A stretch of DNA of 64,000 nucleotides from Myxococcota bacterium. Its GTDB lineage: Bacteria; Myxococcota_A; Polyangia; Palsa-1104; JAEUJZ01. The position numbers and the translations under genes were made by a program. The notes beneath the pieces are model-generated. The model searched no databases and had not been told where the DNA came from. It saw only the letters and a list, made by a program, of their open reading frames with translations. Below, piece after piece: positions 17,643 through 25,610 of this stretch (position 1 is the stretch's first letter; each line of letters begins with the position of its first letter). The stretch is taken from positions 1 to 64,000 of the forward strand of contig JANWXW010000098.1 of assembly GCA_025057315.1 (NCBI GenBank), in the 5' to 3' direction.

Positions 17643-18041
17643 CTAGTCGTCCTCGTCGTCGTAGTCCTCGTCGTCGTAACCCTCGTCCTCGTAGTCCTCT
17701 TCGTCGTAGTCGTCCTCGTCCTCGTCCTCCTCGTCCTCCTCGTCCTCCTCGTCGTCTTCTTCTTCGTCCTCGTAATCCTCCTCGTCGTAGTCGTCCTCGT
17801 CGTAATCTTCCTCGTCGTAGTCCTCGTCCTCGTAGTAGCCCCTCCTTGGTGAGAGGAGCCACGTGGGAGGCGCCAGGTCGCCGCTCTCCCTCAGAGTGGA
17901 TTCGAGCATGGCCAACGCACTCCTTGCTTGGGTCCGATCGCGCTGGCGCATTGTACACATGCGCCCTGCAGATGCCATGTCTTCGCACGAAGTCCCCAGC
18001 GCACCTGAGTCTGGTTCCATGAAGGCCGACGCGATTGCCAT
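17643..18041 (-). CDS. Small protein with long Asp/Glu/Tyr acidic tail
   Basis: 132 aa. The first ~65 residues include a helix (RTQARSALAMLESTLRES) and LAPPTWLLSPRRGYY. The last ~65 residues are almost only Asp, Glu and Tyr in DEEDY-type repeats. The opposite strand of the repeat would encode an implausible Val/Leu run, so this frame is preferred, but no homologue is recognised. It lies between the pseudokinase (same strand) and the divergent deoC. Acidic tails of this type can bind cations or basic proteins; nothing more can be said. Confidence 0.5.
   Translation of the reverse strand: MAIASAFMEPDSGALGTSCEDMASAGRMCTMRQRDRTQARSALAMLESTLRESGDLAPPTWLLSPRRGYYEDEDYDEEDYDEDDYDEEDYEDEEEDDEEDEEDEEDEDEDDYDEEDYEDEGYDDEDYDDEDD
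17646..17840. repeat. Imperfect trinucleotide tract (GTC/CTC/GTA on plus strand)
   Basis: About 195 bp of near-pure TCGTCC/TCGTAG/TCCTC units encode the acidic tail above on the minus strand. Such tracts expand and contract by slippage, so copy number may differ between strains or assemblies. Confidence 0.85.
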
Positions 18042-18151
18042 CGAGTTGTTCGACCTCTGTGGACCTTCCTCCGGTCTGCCCCATCTTGCCTGAGCACGAA
18101 ACAGTCCTAAAGGTTGACCTCGCCCTCGTCCCCTGATAATCGGGAGCTTTT

Positions 18152-19093
18152 ATGAGTAGCCACTTCCCGCTCGATGCGCTGGTCGAGGAGATCGCAGGGC
18201 GGGTGCGCGCGCGTCTGGCGGTGCAAGCCGCCCTCCCGCTGCGTGAGCAGCCCTGCCTCGAGGGACCCTCGGAACTATGTGCAGCCTGTGGCCTGTGCAC
18301 GGTGCGTCGGCCTGACGCCGTGCGGGCCGTCATCGCTGCTGGGGCCGATCGCATTGGCTCCGGCCCGGGCACCGGCCGCACTGAGGGCGACATCGCGCGT
18401 CTTATCGACCACACGCTGCTGCGCGCCGATGCCACCACCGAGGACATCCGCCGGCTATGCGAGGAAGCGCGCACCTACCGCTTCGCCGCCGTGTGCGTCA
18501 ACTCCAGCCGCGTGGCCCTGGCACGCCGCCTGCTGGAGGGCTCTGGGGTCATGGTCTGCGCGGTGGTCGGGTTCCCCCTTGGAGCCATGGCGCCTGCGGC
18601 CAAGGCTTACGAAGCCCGGGAGGCTGTTCGGCAGGGTGCAGATGAGATTGACATGGTCATCAATCAGGGCGCACTGAAGTCGGGCGACTATGCGCTGGTG
18701 CTAGAGGACATCCGCAAGGTGGTTGAGGCCGCCCGGCCGGCGCGGGTCAAGGTTATCCTAGAGACGGGTGCGCTCAACCAGCACGAGAAGGTCATTGCCT
18801 GCTGTCTGGCCAAGGTTGCCGGCGCCCACTTTGTTAAGACATCGACGGGGTTCGGCCCGGGCGGGGCGACTGTCGAGGACGTGACCCTGATGCGCCAGAT
18901 TGTGGGCAGCGACATGGGCGTCAAGGCCTCCGGCGGCATCCGCACCTGCGAGGATGCGCAGAAGATGCAGGCTGCCGGTGCCGACCGCATCGGGGCCTCA
19001 GCCTCCGTCGCCATCGTGCGCCAGTGCCGGGGCCTCGAGCAGCCCAAGGAGACGGCTCGACCCATGCGGTCTGCGGGGAAAGAGGGCTACTAA
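18152..19093 (+). CDS. deoC: Deoxyribose-phosphate aldolase with N-terminal CxxCGxC extension
   Basis: 313 aa, about 80-90 residues longer than standard DeoC. The aldolase core starts near residue 80 ([18 protein letters not shown]) and contains [36 protein letters not shown], the Schiff-base lysine in [19 protein letters not shown], and KASGGIRT. It converts 2-deoxyribose 5-phosphate to acetaldehyde and glyceraldehyde 3-phosphate. The extension carries [16 protein letters not shown], three close cysteines that could bind metal or an Fe-S cluster. It is the first gene of the nucleoside salvage operon; deoB starts one base after its stop. Confidence 0.95.
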   Translation: MSSHFPLDALVEEIAGRVRARLAVQAALPLREQPCLEGPSELCAACGLCTVRRPDAVRAVIAAGADRIGSGPGTGRTEGDIARLIDHTLLRADATTEDIRRLCEEARTYRFAAVCVNSSRVALARRLLEGSGVMVCAVVGFPLGAMAPAAKAYEAREAVRQGADEIDMVINQGALKSGDYALVLEDIRKVVEAARPARVKVILETGALNQHEKVIACCLAKVAGAHFVKTSTGFGPGGATVEDVTLMRQIVGSDMGVKASGGIRTCEDAQKMQAAGADRIGASASVAIVRQCRGLEQPKETARPMRSAGKEGY

Positions 19094-19094
19094 G

Positions 19095-20276
19095 ATGAAT
19101 CGTCCCGTCGATCGGGTCCTTCTGCTGGTACTCGACTCCTGCGGCTGCGGTGCCGCGCCCGATGCCGCTCGCTACGGCGACCAGGGGGCCAACACCCTAG
19201 GAAACCTGAGTCGTGCAGTCGGGGGCTTGCGCCTACCCCACCTTGGCCGCTTGGGTCTAGGGCACCTAACGGCCATCGCGGGCGTGCCACCTGATCCCGC
19301 ACCGATCGGAGCCCACGGCCGCATGCGCGAGCAGAGCCCCGGCAAGGATACCACCACCGGCCACTGGGAGCTTGCCGGTTTGGTGCTGGATCGGGCCTTC
19401 CCCACCTTTCCGGACGGTTTCCCGGCGGAGTTTATCGACCGCTTCGTGTCCGCTGTGGGCCGTGGTGTGCTAGGCAACGTCGCGGCCTCGGGCACGGAGA
19501 TCATCGAGCGCCTCGGTCGGGAGCATCTTCAGACTGGCAAGTTCATCGTCTATACCTCTGCCGACAGCGTGTTTCAGGTGGCCGCCCATGAGGAGGTCAT
19601 TCCGCTGCCAGAGCTGTACGCTGCCTGCCAGGTGGCCCGGCGGCTGTGCGATGAGTATGGAGTGGGGCGGGTCATTGCCCGACCGTTTGTAGGACAGCCC
19701 GGCGCCTTTCGCCGCACCTACCACCGCCGCGACTTTTCGCTTCCACCGCCCCGGCCAACGGTGCTGGATCGCATCCAGGAGGCCGGCCTGCCGGTGGTAG
19801 GGGTCGGCAAAATTGAGGACATCTTTGCTGGTCGGGGCCTCACAGCCAGCCTCCACACAGAGGGCAACGACGATGGCATGAGGCGTGCGCTACAAGCGCT
19901 GGTCGAGCTTCGCCAGGGACTGGTCTTCTGCAACCTGGTCGACTTCGACATGCTCTATGGCCATCGGCGAGACGTGGCCGGGTATGCACGGGCCCTGGAG
20001 GCATTCGATGCGTTCCTGCCGCACATCCTCCGCGAGTTGACGCCGCGAGACCTCGTGCTTCTTACGGCGGACCATGGCAACGATCCGACCTGGAGCGGCA
20101 CGGACCACACGCGCGAGGATGTGCCGCTGCTTGCTTTTTCGGCGCGGCCTCCGGTGCAGGCCGACCTCGGCGTGCGCGTCGGTTTTTACGACGTGGCACA
20201 GACGCTGTGCGAGGCCTTTGCCCTGCCTGCCTGGGAGCGGGGAATCAGCATCTTGCCCCAGGTCCTGGCCAACTAG
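19095..20276 (+). CDS. deoB: Phosphopentomutase
   Basis: 393 aa. The start is set at the ATG one base after deoC. Alkaline-phosphatase-superfamily motifs: VLDSCGCGAAPDAARYGDQG (metal site), GKDTTTGHWELAGL with the threonine phosphorylated in DeoB, CNLVDFDMLYGHRRDV, and TADHGNDPTWSGTDHTREDV. It interconverts (deoxy)ribose 1-phosphate, made by the downstream phosphorylases, and the 5-phosphate used by deoC. Confidence 0.96.
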   Translation: MNRPVDRVLLLVLDSCGCGAAPDAARYGDQGANTLGNLSRAVGGLRLPHLGRLGLGHLTAIAGVPPDPAPIGAHGRMREQSPGKDTTTGHWELAGLVLDRAFPTFPDGFPAEFIDRFVSAVGRGVLGNVAASGTEIIERLGREHLQTGKFIVYTSADSVFQVAAHEEVIPLPELYAACQVARRLCDEYGVGRVIARPFVGQPGAFRRTYHRRDFSLPPPRPTVLDRIQEAGLPVVGVGKIEDIFAGRGLTASLHTEGNDDGMRRALQALVELRQGLVFCNLVDFDMLYGHRRDVAGYARALEAFDAFLPHILRELTPRDLVLLTADHGNDPTWSGTDHTREDVPLLAFSARPPVQADLGVRVGFYDVAQTLCEAFALPAWERGISILPQVLAN

Positions 20277-20293
20277 CGACGAGCCGATGCGCC

Positions 20294-21637
20294 ATGCGCT
20301 GCGCCAGCATGATCGACATGATCGATCTGATCCGCAAGAAACGAGATGGCTTTGCTCTTACGGCGGAGGAGATAGACGCCTTCGTCCAAGGCTACACCGC
20401 CGGACAGGTGCCCGACTACCAGGCCGCAGCGCTGCTCATGGCCATCTTCCTACGCGGCATGACCGACGAGGAACTGCGGGCCCTGATGGAGGCCATGATT
20501 CGCTCCGGCGAGGTCCTGGACCTAAGCACCCTAAGTGGCCCCAAGGTTGACAAGCACTCGACGGGCGGAGTGGGTGACAAGATCTCGTTGCACCTGGCAC
20601 CGGCAGTGGCTGCCTGCGGGGTGCTCGTGCCGATGATCTCCGGCCGCGGTCTTGGCCACAGCGGCGGCACGCTGGACAAGTTGGAATCGATTCCCGGCTT
20701 CTCCACCTGCCTGTCCATTCAGGAGTTCCTGAGTGTGCTACGGCGGTGCGGTCTGAGCCTCATCGGTCAGACCGACCGGCTCGTGCCAGCGGACAAGAAG
20801 CTCTATGCCCTGCGCGACGTGACCGGTACCGTGGAGTCCATTCCGCTCATCGCCGCCTCGATCATGTCTAAAAAGCTTGCCGAGGGCATCGATGCTCTGG
20901 TGCTCGACGTCAAGGTCGGCTCCGGCGCATTCATGAAGACGCGCTCACAGGCCCGGCAGCTGGCAGAGACAATGTGCGAGATCGGTCGCCGCGCAGGCAA
21001 GCGCGTGACAGCCTTCCTGACCGACATGAGTCAGCCGCTCGGGCGCATGGTTGGCAACGCAGCCGAGGTCAACGAGGCGGTGGCGGTGTTGCGCGGCAGG
21101 GGCGAGCCAGATCTCATCGAGCTGACCCGCGCCCTGGGCGGTGAGATGCTCCGCCTGGGTGGCCTTGTCACCGACGAGCACCAGGGGGCGGCTCGGGTCG
21201 AACAGGCACTCGCTCAGGGGGAGGCGCTGCGGCGGTTTGCGCAGTGCGCGCTGCTGCAAGGAGCGCGCGTGGACCTGGCCCATGCCGCCGAGGCGGACGC
21301 CTGGATGGGCTGCAATCTGCACCCGGCCCAGCCGCTGCCCTCTCCGCAGGCGGGCTATGTGGTATCCATCGATGCTCAGGCGGTGGGTCTGGCTGGAGTT
21401 GAGTTGCGCGCTGGGCGGAAGCGCAAGGAAGACGACATCGATCCGGCGGCCTACATCCGCCTCGATCGCAAGCGGGGAGAGGCAGTCGAAGCCGGCGAGC
21501 CGCTGTGCCATGTTGGCGCTGCGCCGGACCTGCCGCCACCACAGCGTGAAGCGGCATTGCGGCTGCTGCGCAGCGCTTACCAGATCGGCCCGGAGCCCCC
21601 CCCGTCTGTGCCCCTCATCTTGGAGGTGCTAAGGTGA
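20294..21637 (+). CDS. deoA: Pyrimidine-nucleoside / thymidine phosphorylase
   Basis: 447 aa. The core motif is GPKVDKHSTGGVGDKISL (phosphate and nucleoside binding), followed by SGRGLGHSGGTLDKLESIPG, DVTGTVESIPLIAASIMSKK and DVKVGSGAFMK. It phosphorolyses thymidine, deoxyuridine or uridine to base plus pentose 1-phosphate. The start at 20294 gives MRCASMIDMIDLIRKKRDG; 20309 or 20318 would match the usual family N-terminus equally well. The breadth of pyrimidine substrates (deoA versus pdp) cannot be settled by eye. Confidence 0.95.
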   Translation: MRCASMIDMIDLIRKKRDGFALTAEEIDAFVQGYTAGQVPDYQAAALLMAIFLRGMTDEELRALMEAMIRSGEVLDLSTLSGPKVDKHSTGGVGDKISLHLAPAVAACGVLVPMISGRGLGHSGGTLDKLESIPGFSTCLSIQEFLSVLRRCGLSLIGQTDRLVPADKKLYALRDVTGTVESIPLIAASIMSKKLAEGIDALVLDVKVGSGAFMKTRSQARQLAETMCEIGRRAGKRVTAFLTDMSQPLGRMVGNAAEVNEAVAVLRGRGEPDLIELTRALGGEMLRLGGLVTDEHQGAARVEQALAQGEALRRFAQCALLQGARVDLAHAAEADAWMGCNLHPAQPLPSPQAGYVVSIDAQAVGLAGVELRAGRKRKEDDIDPAAYIRLDRKRGEAVEAGEPLCHVGAAPDLPPPQREAALRLLRSAYQIGPEPPPSVPLILEVLR

Positions 21638-22479
21638 AGTTGTCGGAGACGCTGTATGCCATTGCCGCCGCCGTACGCCGCCATCTGCCCGAGGAGGCCA
21701 ACCCCCGGGTGGGGCTGGTCCTGGGCTCTGGCCTGGGGGAGTGGGCCGACGGTTTGTCAGACGCTGTGCGCATGCGGTATGAGGATGTGGGCCTGCCCCC
21801 GGTGACCGTGCCGGGCCATGCTGGTCAGCTGGTCCACGGTCGTGGCCCCGCCGGCATTGAGGTTTTGGCTCTGCAAGGGCGAATCCACCGCTATGAGGGG
21901 CACGAACTGGCCGTCCTGGCGCTGCCAGTACAGGCCCTTGTCGCCTGCGGCTGCCGCACGCTCATCCTCACCAACGCCGCCGGGAGCCTGCGGCAGGACC
22001 TGCAGCCGGGACAGCTGGTGCTCATCTCTGACCACATCAACTTCATGGGAGGCTCTCCGCTCATCGGAGAAAACGATCCCGCGCTCGGGCCGCGCTTTCC
22101 TGACATGAGTGCCGTGTACGATCCTGGCCTGCGCGCACTCGCCCAGGAGGCGGGCCGGGCCATCGGTTTGCCCCTGGCTAGTGGGGTCTACGCGGCCCTA
22201 ACTGGCCCTCAGTATGAGACGCCGGCCGAGATCCGCATGCTGCGCACGCTAGGCGCAGACCTGGTTGGCATGTCCACCGTACCAGAGGCCATCGCGGCGC
22301 GGCACATGGGAGCCAGGGTGCTGGGTCTTAGCTGCGTGACGAACCTGGCGGCGGGCCTGTCTGCCACCCCCCTCTCCCACGCCGAGGTCACGGAGACGGC
22401 GGCGCGGGCGCGCGGTGACTTCGCGCGGCTGCTGGATGCAATCCTGTTGCGCCTCCAATCTGGAGCAGTCCATGCCTGA
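21634..22479 (+). CDS. punA: Purine-nucleoside phosphorylase (trimeric PNP family)
   Basis: 281 aa from a GTG start that overlaps the deoA stop (GTGA). PNP motifs: GLVLGSGLGEWAD, VPGHAGQLVHG, LALQGRIHRYEGHE, LTNAAGSLRQDLQPGQLVLI, and YAALTGPQYETPAEIRML, plus VGMSTVPEAIAARHMG. The Glu-Thr/Asn pattern fits the class I trimeric type acting on guanosine, inosine and their deoxy forms. Its product, (deoxy)ribose 1-phosphate, feeds deoB. Confidence 0.94.
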   Translation: MKLSETLYAIAAAVRRHLPEEANPRVGLVLGSGLGEWADGLSDAVRMRYEDVGLPPVTVPGHAGQLVHGRGPAGIEVLALQGRIHRYEGHELAVLALPVQALVACGCRTLILTNAAGSLRQDLQPGQLVLISDHINFMGGSPLIGENDPALGPRFPDMSAVYDPGLRALAQEAGRAIGLPLASGVYAALTGPQYETPAEIRMLRTLGADLVGMSTVPEAIAARHMGARVLGLSCVTNLAAGLSATPLSHAEVTETAARARGDFARLLDAILLRLQSGAVHA

Positions 22480-22909
22480 AGATCTGGAGGAGCTGGCAGC
22501 CAGAGCGCTGGCGGCCCGAGAGGCCGCCTATGCACCGTACTCGCGCTTTCTCGTCGGGGCAGCCGTACGCACACGAGACGGACGGATGTTTGCTGCAGGC
22601 AACGTCGAGAACGCCTCCTACGGTCTTACCCTGTGCGCTGAGCGTGGCGCCATCCTCCAGGCAGTTTCTGCCGGCATCCGCGAGATCGTGGCCCTGGCGG
22701 TGGCCACGGCGACCTCTCCCCCCACCGCCCCCTGTGGTGCCTGCCGCCAGGTGCTGGCCGAGTTTGCAGCGGACGACTGCCCGGTGCTGCTGGTCAATCT
22801 CGAGGGAGAAAAACGGCTTATAACGTTGGGGGATCTCCTTCCCTATGCATTTCGCCCAAGCGACCTGGGCGCAACGTTCTGCGCAGAGCCACGCCATGGC
22901 AGGGGCTGA
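22472..22909 (+). CDS. cdd: Cytidine deaminase
   Basis: 145 aa, overlapping punA by 8 bp. Zinc and catalytic motifs are intact: YAPYSRFLVGAAV, NVENASYGLTLCAERGAI (C-A-E, catalytic Glu), and PPTAPCGACRQVLAEF (PCxxC). It converts (deoxy)cytidine to (deoxy)uridine so that deoA can act on it. The short form implies the homotetrameric type. Confidence 0.95.
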   Translation: MPEDLEELAARALAAREAAYAPYSRFLVGAAVRTRDGRMFAAGNVENASYGLTLCAERGAILQAVSAGIREIVALAVATATSPPTAPCGACRQVLAEFAADDCPVLLVNLEGEKRLITLGDLLPYAFRPSDLGATFCAEPRHGRG

Positions 22910-24251
22910 CTCAGGCAGGGACTGGCTGATCCGAGGTGGTACCTTGATTCCCATCGATGGCCCTGTGCGCCCAGGCGACCTGCTCATCCGCCAGGGGCGC
23001 ATCGCGGCCTTGCTGTCGCCCGGTAGTCCCGCCGCAGAGGTACCGGTGCTGGACGCCTCGGGGTGTCTGGTGTTGCCGGGGTTGGTGCAGGCACACGTGC
23101 ACTTATGTCAAACGCTGTTCCGCGGCCGAGCCGACGACTTACCGCTCCTGCGCTGGCTGCGGGAGCGGGTTTGGCCTTACGAGGCGGCGCTGGACGAGAC
23201 ATCCCTGCGGGCGGCGGCCCGGCTCGGGGCTGCGGAACTGCTTCTGTCAGGCACCACGACGATCTTGGACATGGGCACGGTCCATGGGCAGGACGCCCTG
23301 GCCGATGCGATCGCGCAGACCGGCCTGCGCGCGACCCTGGGCAAGGCCATGATGGATCGCGGCGAGGGGGTGCCGCGCCGACTGCGCGAGACGACGCGGG
23401 AGTCGCTGGCCGAATCGGACGCTCTATGCCGCCGGTGGCATGGCGCGGCGGAAGGCCGCATCCGCTACGCCTACGCGCCCCGGTTCATCCTGTCCTGTAG
23501 CGATGCGCTGCTGCGCGGTGTAGCCGAGCGCGTGGCCGACGGGGACGACAGGGGCCCCCGGGCGCACACCCATGCTGCCGAGCAGCGTGACGAGGTGGCT
23601 TTGGTGCGCGCACGGATGGGCACAGACAACATCCATGGTCTCAGACGGCTGGGCATCGCCGGGCCGCGCACCGTGCTGGCGCACTGCGTCCATACCGACG
23701 CCCGGCAGCGGCGCACCCTGGCTCGCGATGGCACCCATGTCGTCCACTGCCCCTCCTCCAACCTGAAGCTCGGCTCCGGAGTGGCGCCGATCGCCGAACT
23801 CCTGGCCCTGGGGGCGAGTGTGGCATTGGGAGCCGATGGTGCTCCGTGCAACAACAACCTCGACGGCTTCCTGGAACTGCGGCTGGCCGCGCTGCTGCAG
23901 AAGGCCCGCCGGGGGGCCGCGACGCTGCCAGCCGCGCGGGCACTGGAGCTGGCTACGCTAGGAGGCGCACGGGCGTTGGGCCTGGAACAAGAGATTGGTA
24001 CCCTTGCTGTAGGCAAACTGGCAGACGTGATTGTTGTGGAACCACGCGTGCTCCATGCGACACCGCAGGCCGATCCGGTGGAGATGCTGGTCTATGCCCT
24101 GCGCGGCAGCGATGTCCGCGACGTGCTGGTCGATGGAAGGCTACTGGTCCGTGGCCGAACCCTGACGCCGCTAACGGGCCTGGATGTCGAGGCACTGCGG
24201 GCTGAGGCCGAGCAGCAGGCGCAGCGGGTGCGCCAGCGGGCCGGCCTATAG
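22896..24251 (+). CDS. Amidohydrolase of the MTA/SAH-guanine deaminase group
   Basis: 451 aa; the ATG overlaps the cdd end by 14 bp. The metal-site HxH (VLPGLVQAHVHLCQTLFRGR) with LRWLRERVWPYEAALD is typical of 5-methylthioadenosine/S-adenosylhomocysteine deaminases, N-ethylammeline chlorohydrolases and 8-oxoguanine deaminases. Later motifs are AHTHAAEQRDEV, VLAHCVHTDARQ, VHCPSSNLKLGSG and ALGADGAPCNNN (metal Asp). In a nucleoside salvage operon it most likely deaminates an adenosine-type nucleoside or a purine base. The specific substrate is not resolvable. Confidence 0.85.
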   Translation: MAGADSGRDWLIRGGTLIPIDGPVRPGDLLIRQGRIAALLSPGSPAAEVPVLDASGCLVLPGLVQAHVHLCQTLFRGRADDLPLLRWLRERVWPYEAALDETSLRAAARLGAAELLLSGTTTILDMGTVHGQDALADAIAQTGLRATLGKAMMDRGEGVPRRLRETTRESLAESDALCRRWHGAAEGRIRYAYAPRFILSCSDALLRGVAERVADGDDRGPRAHTHAAEQRDEVALVRARMGTDNIHGLRRLGIAGPRTVLAHCVHTDARQRRTLARDGTHVVHCPSSNLKLGSGVAPIAELLALGASVALGADGAPCNNNLDGFLELRLAALLQKARRGAATLPAARALELATLGGARALGLEQEIGTLAVGKLADVIVVEPRVLHATPQADPVEMLVYALRGSDVRDVLVDGRLLVRGRTLTPLTGLDVEALRAEAEQQAQRVRQRAGL

Positions 24252-24668
24252 ACCCTGCTGCTGCAATTGCAGGTCGATGCGTTCCACCAGCTGCCAGTAG
24301 GCCGTGCGGGCGTGGCCTGGGTCGCTGCCTAGACCAGCCTGGTCTAAAAAGTAGTGCATGAGCTCGTGTGCATAAGCGCTCTGCCCGATGCTGCCCCGCC
24401 AGGCCACGTCCACCCCCCCTGGACGATAGTACAGTCCGGCATAGCAGCGTGGGCCAAGGACCACAGCGCTGATCTGGGTGCCGGGACAGGGCTTGGTCCA
24501 CCAGCGCACGTCGGGCTCGTGTAGCATCTCCTCTGCGAAGAGCCGGCCAAGCTCCTGCCGAACCACGGCAAAAGCCTCCTGCTGCGCCGGCATCCGCGCG
24601 CGTTCCTCCGGGCCGCAACCGCTGCCGCACAGCAGCACCACAAGCAAGGCTCCAGGGGCTGGTCGCAT
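24246..24668 (-). CDS. Small lipoprotein with HELMH zincin-like motif
   Basis: 140 aa from the ATG giving MRPAPGALLVVLLCGSGCGP, a lipobox (L-C-G-S-G-C). Near residues 110-130 it has AYAHELMHYFLDQAGLGSDP and then GHARTAYW: an HExxH zinc motif with further His/Asp candidates downstream, as in small metallopeptidases. Upstream, KPCPGTQISAVVLGPRCY contributes two cysteines. It is convergent with the amidohydrolase, and the coding ends overlap by 6 bp. A peptidase role in the envelope is inferred from the motif only. Confidence 0.75.
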   Translation of the reverse strand: MRPAPGALLVVLLCGSGCGPEERARMPAQQEAFAVVRQELGRLFAEEMLHEPDVRWWTKPCPGTQISAVVLGPRCYAGLYYRPGGVDVAWRGSIGQSAYAHELMHYFLDQAGLGSDPGHARTAYWQLVERIDLQLQQQGL

Positions 24669-24770
24669 GGCTGCACCTCGGCCCCTCCATCGGCGCCCCA
24701 GCCCCTCTTGCTGGAGCCGCGGCCGCCTGGCCATCGGATCCGGTGGGCCGTGTGCCCGAAATCCGCTAGG

Positions 24771-25610
24771 ATGACCCCTGCCTTGCGCGCCTTTCTTCTG
24801 CCGCTGCTGGCGCTGTTGCCAGGGTGCCCCGGGCTCCCAGGAGTGCGGCCTTATCCGGAGCCGCGCGCCGAGGAGTTGGTCCGCTTTCTGCAAACAACGG
24901 CCGCCAGGCTAGAGACGCTGCGCGGCCGGGCCAAGGCGGACTATCACGAGGGCGCCACCCGCGTCCGCCTCACCGTCTCTCTGCTCGCCGCCCGGCCGGA
25001 CCGACTGCGCCTGGCTGCTGAGAACACGCTGGCCGGCCCGTTGCTGACGCTGGCCACCGCTGGCCACCAGTTCCAGCTCCTCGATGTGCGCGACAACCGT
25101 TTCCTGACCGGCCAGGTCGCGCCCTGTGTCCTGGCACGGGTGATTCGGGTGGAACTGTCCGCTCAGGAGGTGGTGGACCTGCTGCTGGGCGGTGCTGCCC
25201 TGCCCGAACCGGTGCAGGGAGCCGAGCTGAGCTGGGACGGCAGCGGCGGTGGCCGCGAGGTCCTCACGGTAACCGGTCCCGCGGGCCGACAGGCCGTGGT
25301 GCAACTGGACGCCATCGGCCGTCGTTGGGACCTACTGCAGGTCGAGATGCGCAATGGCGCCGGCGTGCCGCTGTGGCGCGTGCGGCACGAGGGCTTTCGC
25401 GACCACATGCTGCCGGCCAGCCCGCCGCTGCGCCTGCCAGATACGACCATCGTCGAGGACATCGTCCATCGCAATGACCTGCGGCTGCGCTGGAAAGAAC
25501 GCGAGCTCAACCCGAGTCTGCCCGAGAACGCCTTCCGTCTAGAGCCCCCCCTTGGGGTGCCCACCGACGTGGCGTCCTGCGGCAGTGATTCTGTTACACT
25601 AGCTGAGTAA
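24771..25610 (+). CDS. LolB-like/DUF4292-like outer-membrane lipoprotein
   Basis: 279 aa. The N-terminus is FLLPLLALLPGCPGLPGVRP, a lipobox-type signal with Cys at about residue 20. The body (LETLRGRAKADYHEGATRVR, RPDRLRLAAENTLAGPLLTL) has the amphipathic beta-strand pattern of LolA/LolB-like carriers. The C-terminus reads LRWKERELNPSLPENAFRLEP. It may carry or sense lipid or lipoprotein at the outer membrane. Its stop overlaps the start of the next kinase gene (TAATG), so the two are co-translated. Confidence 0.8.
   Translation: MTPALRAFLLPLLALLPGCPGLPGVRPYPEPRAEELVRFLQTTAARLETLRGRAKADYHEGATRVRLTVSLLAARPDRLRLAAENTLAGPLLTLATAGHQFQLLDVRDNRFLTGQVAPCVLARVIRVELSAQEVVDLLLGGAALPEPVQGAELSWDGSGGGREVLTVTGPAGRQAVVQLDAIGRRWDLLQVEMRNGAGVPLWRVRHEGFRDHMLPASPPLRLPDTTIVEDIVHRNDLRLRWKERELNPSLPENAFRLEPPLGVPTDVASCGSDSVTLAE

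Noticed and set aside
17643..17845. Possible CRISPR or tandem array
   Set aside because: The units are 3-6 bp degenerate repeats encoding an acidic tail, with no spacers or direct repeats of CRISPR length.
17380..18474. Long minus-strand open frame across deoC and the acidic protein gene
   Set aside because: It is Arg/Ser-rich text without coding sense and overlaps the clear deoC frame on the other strand.
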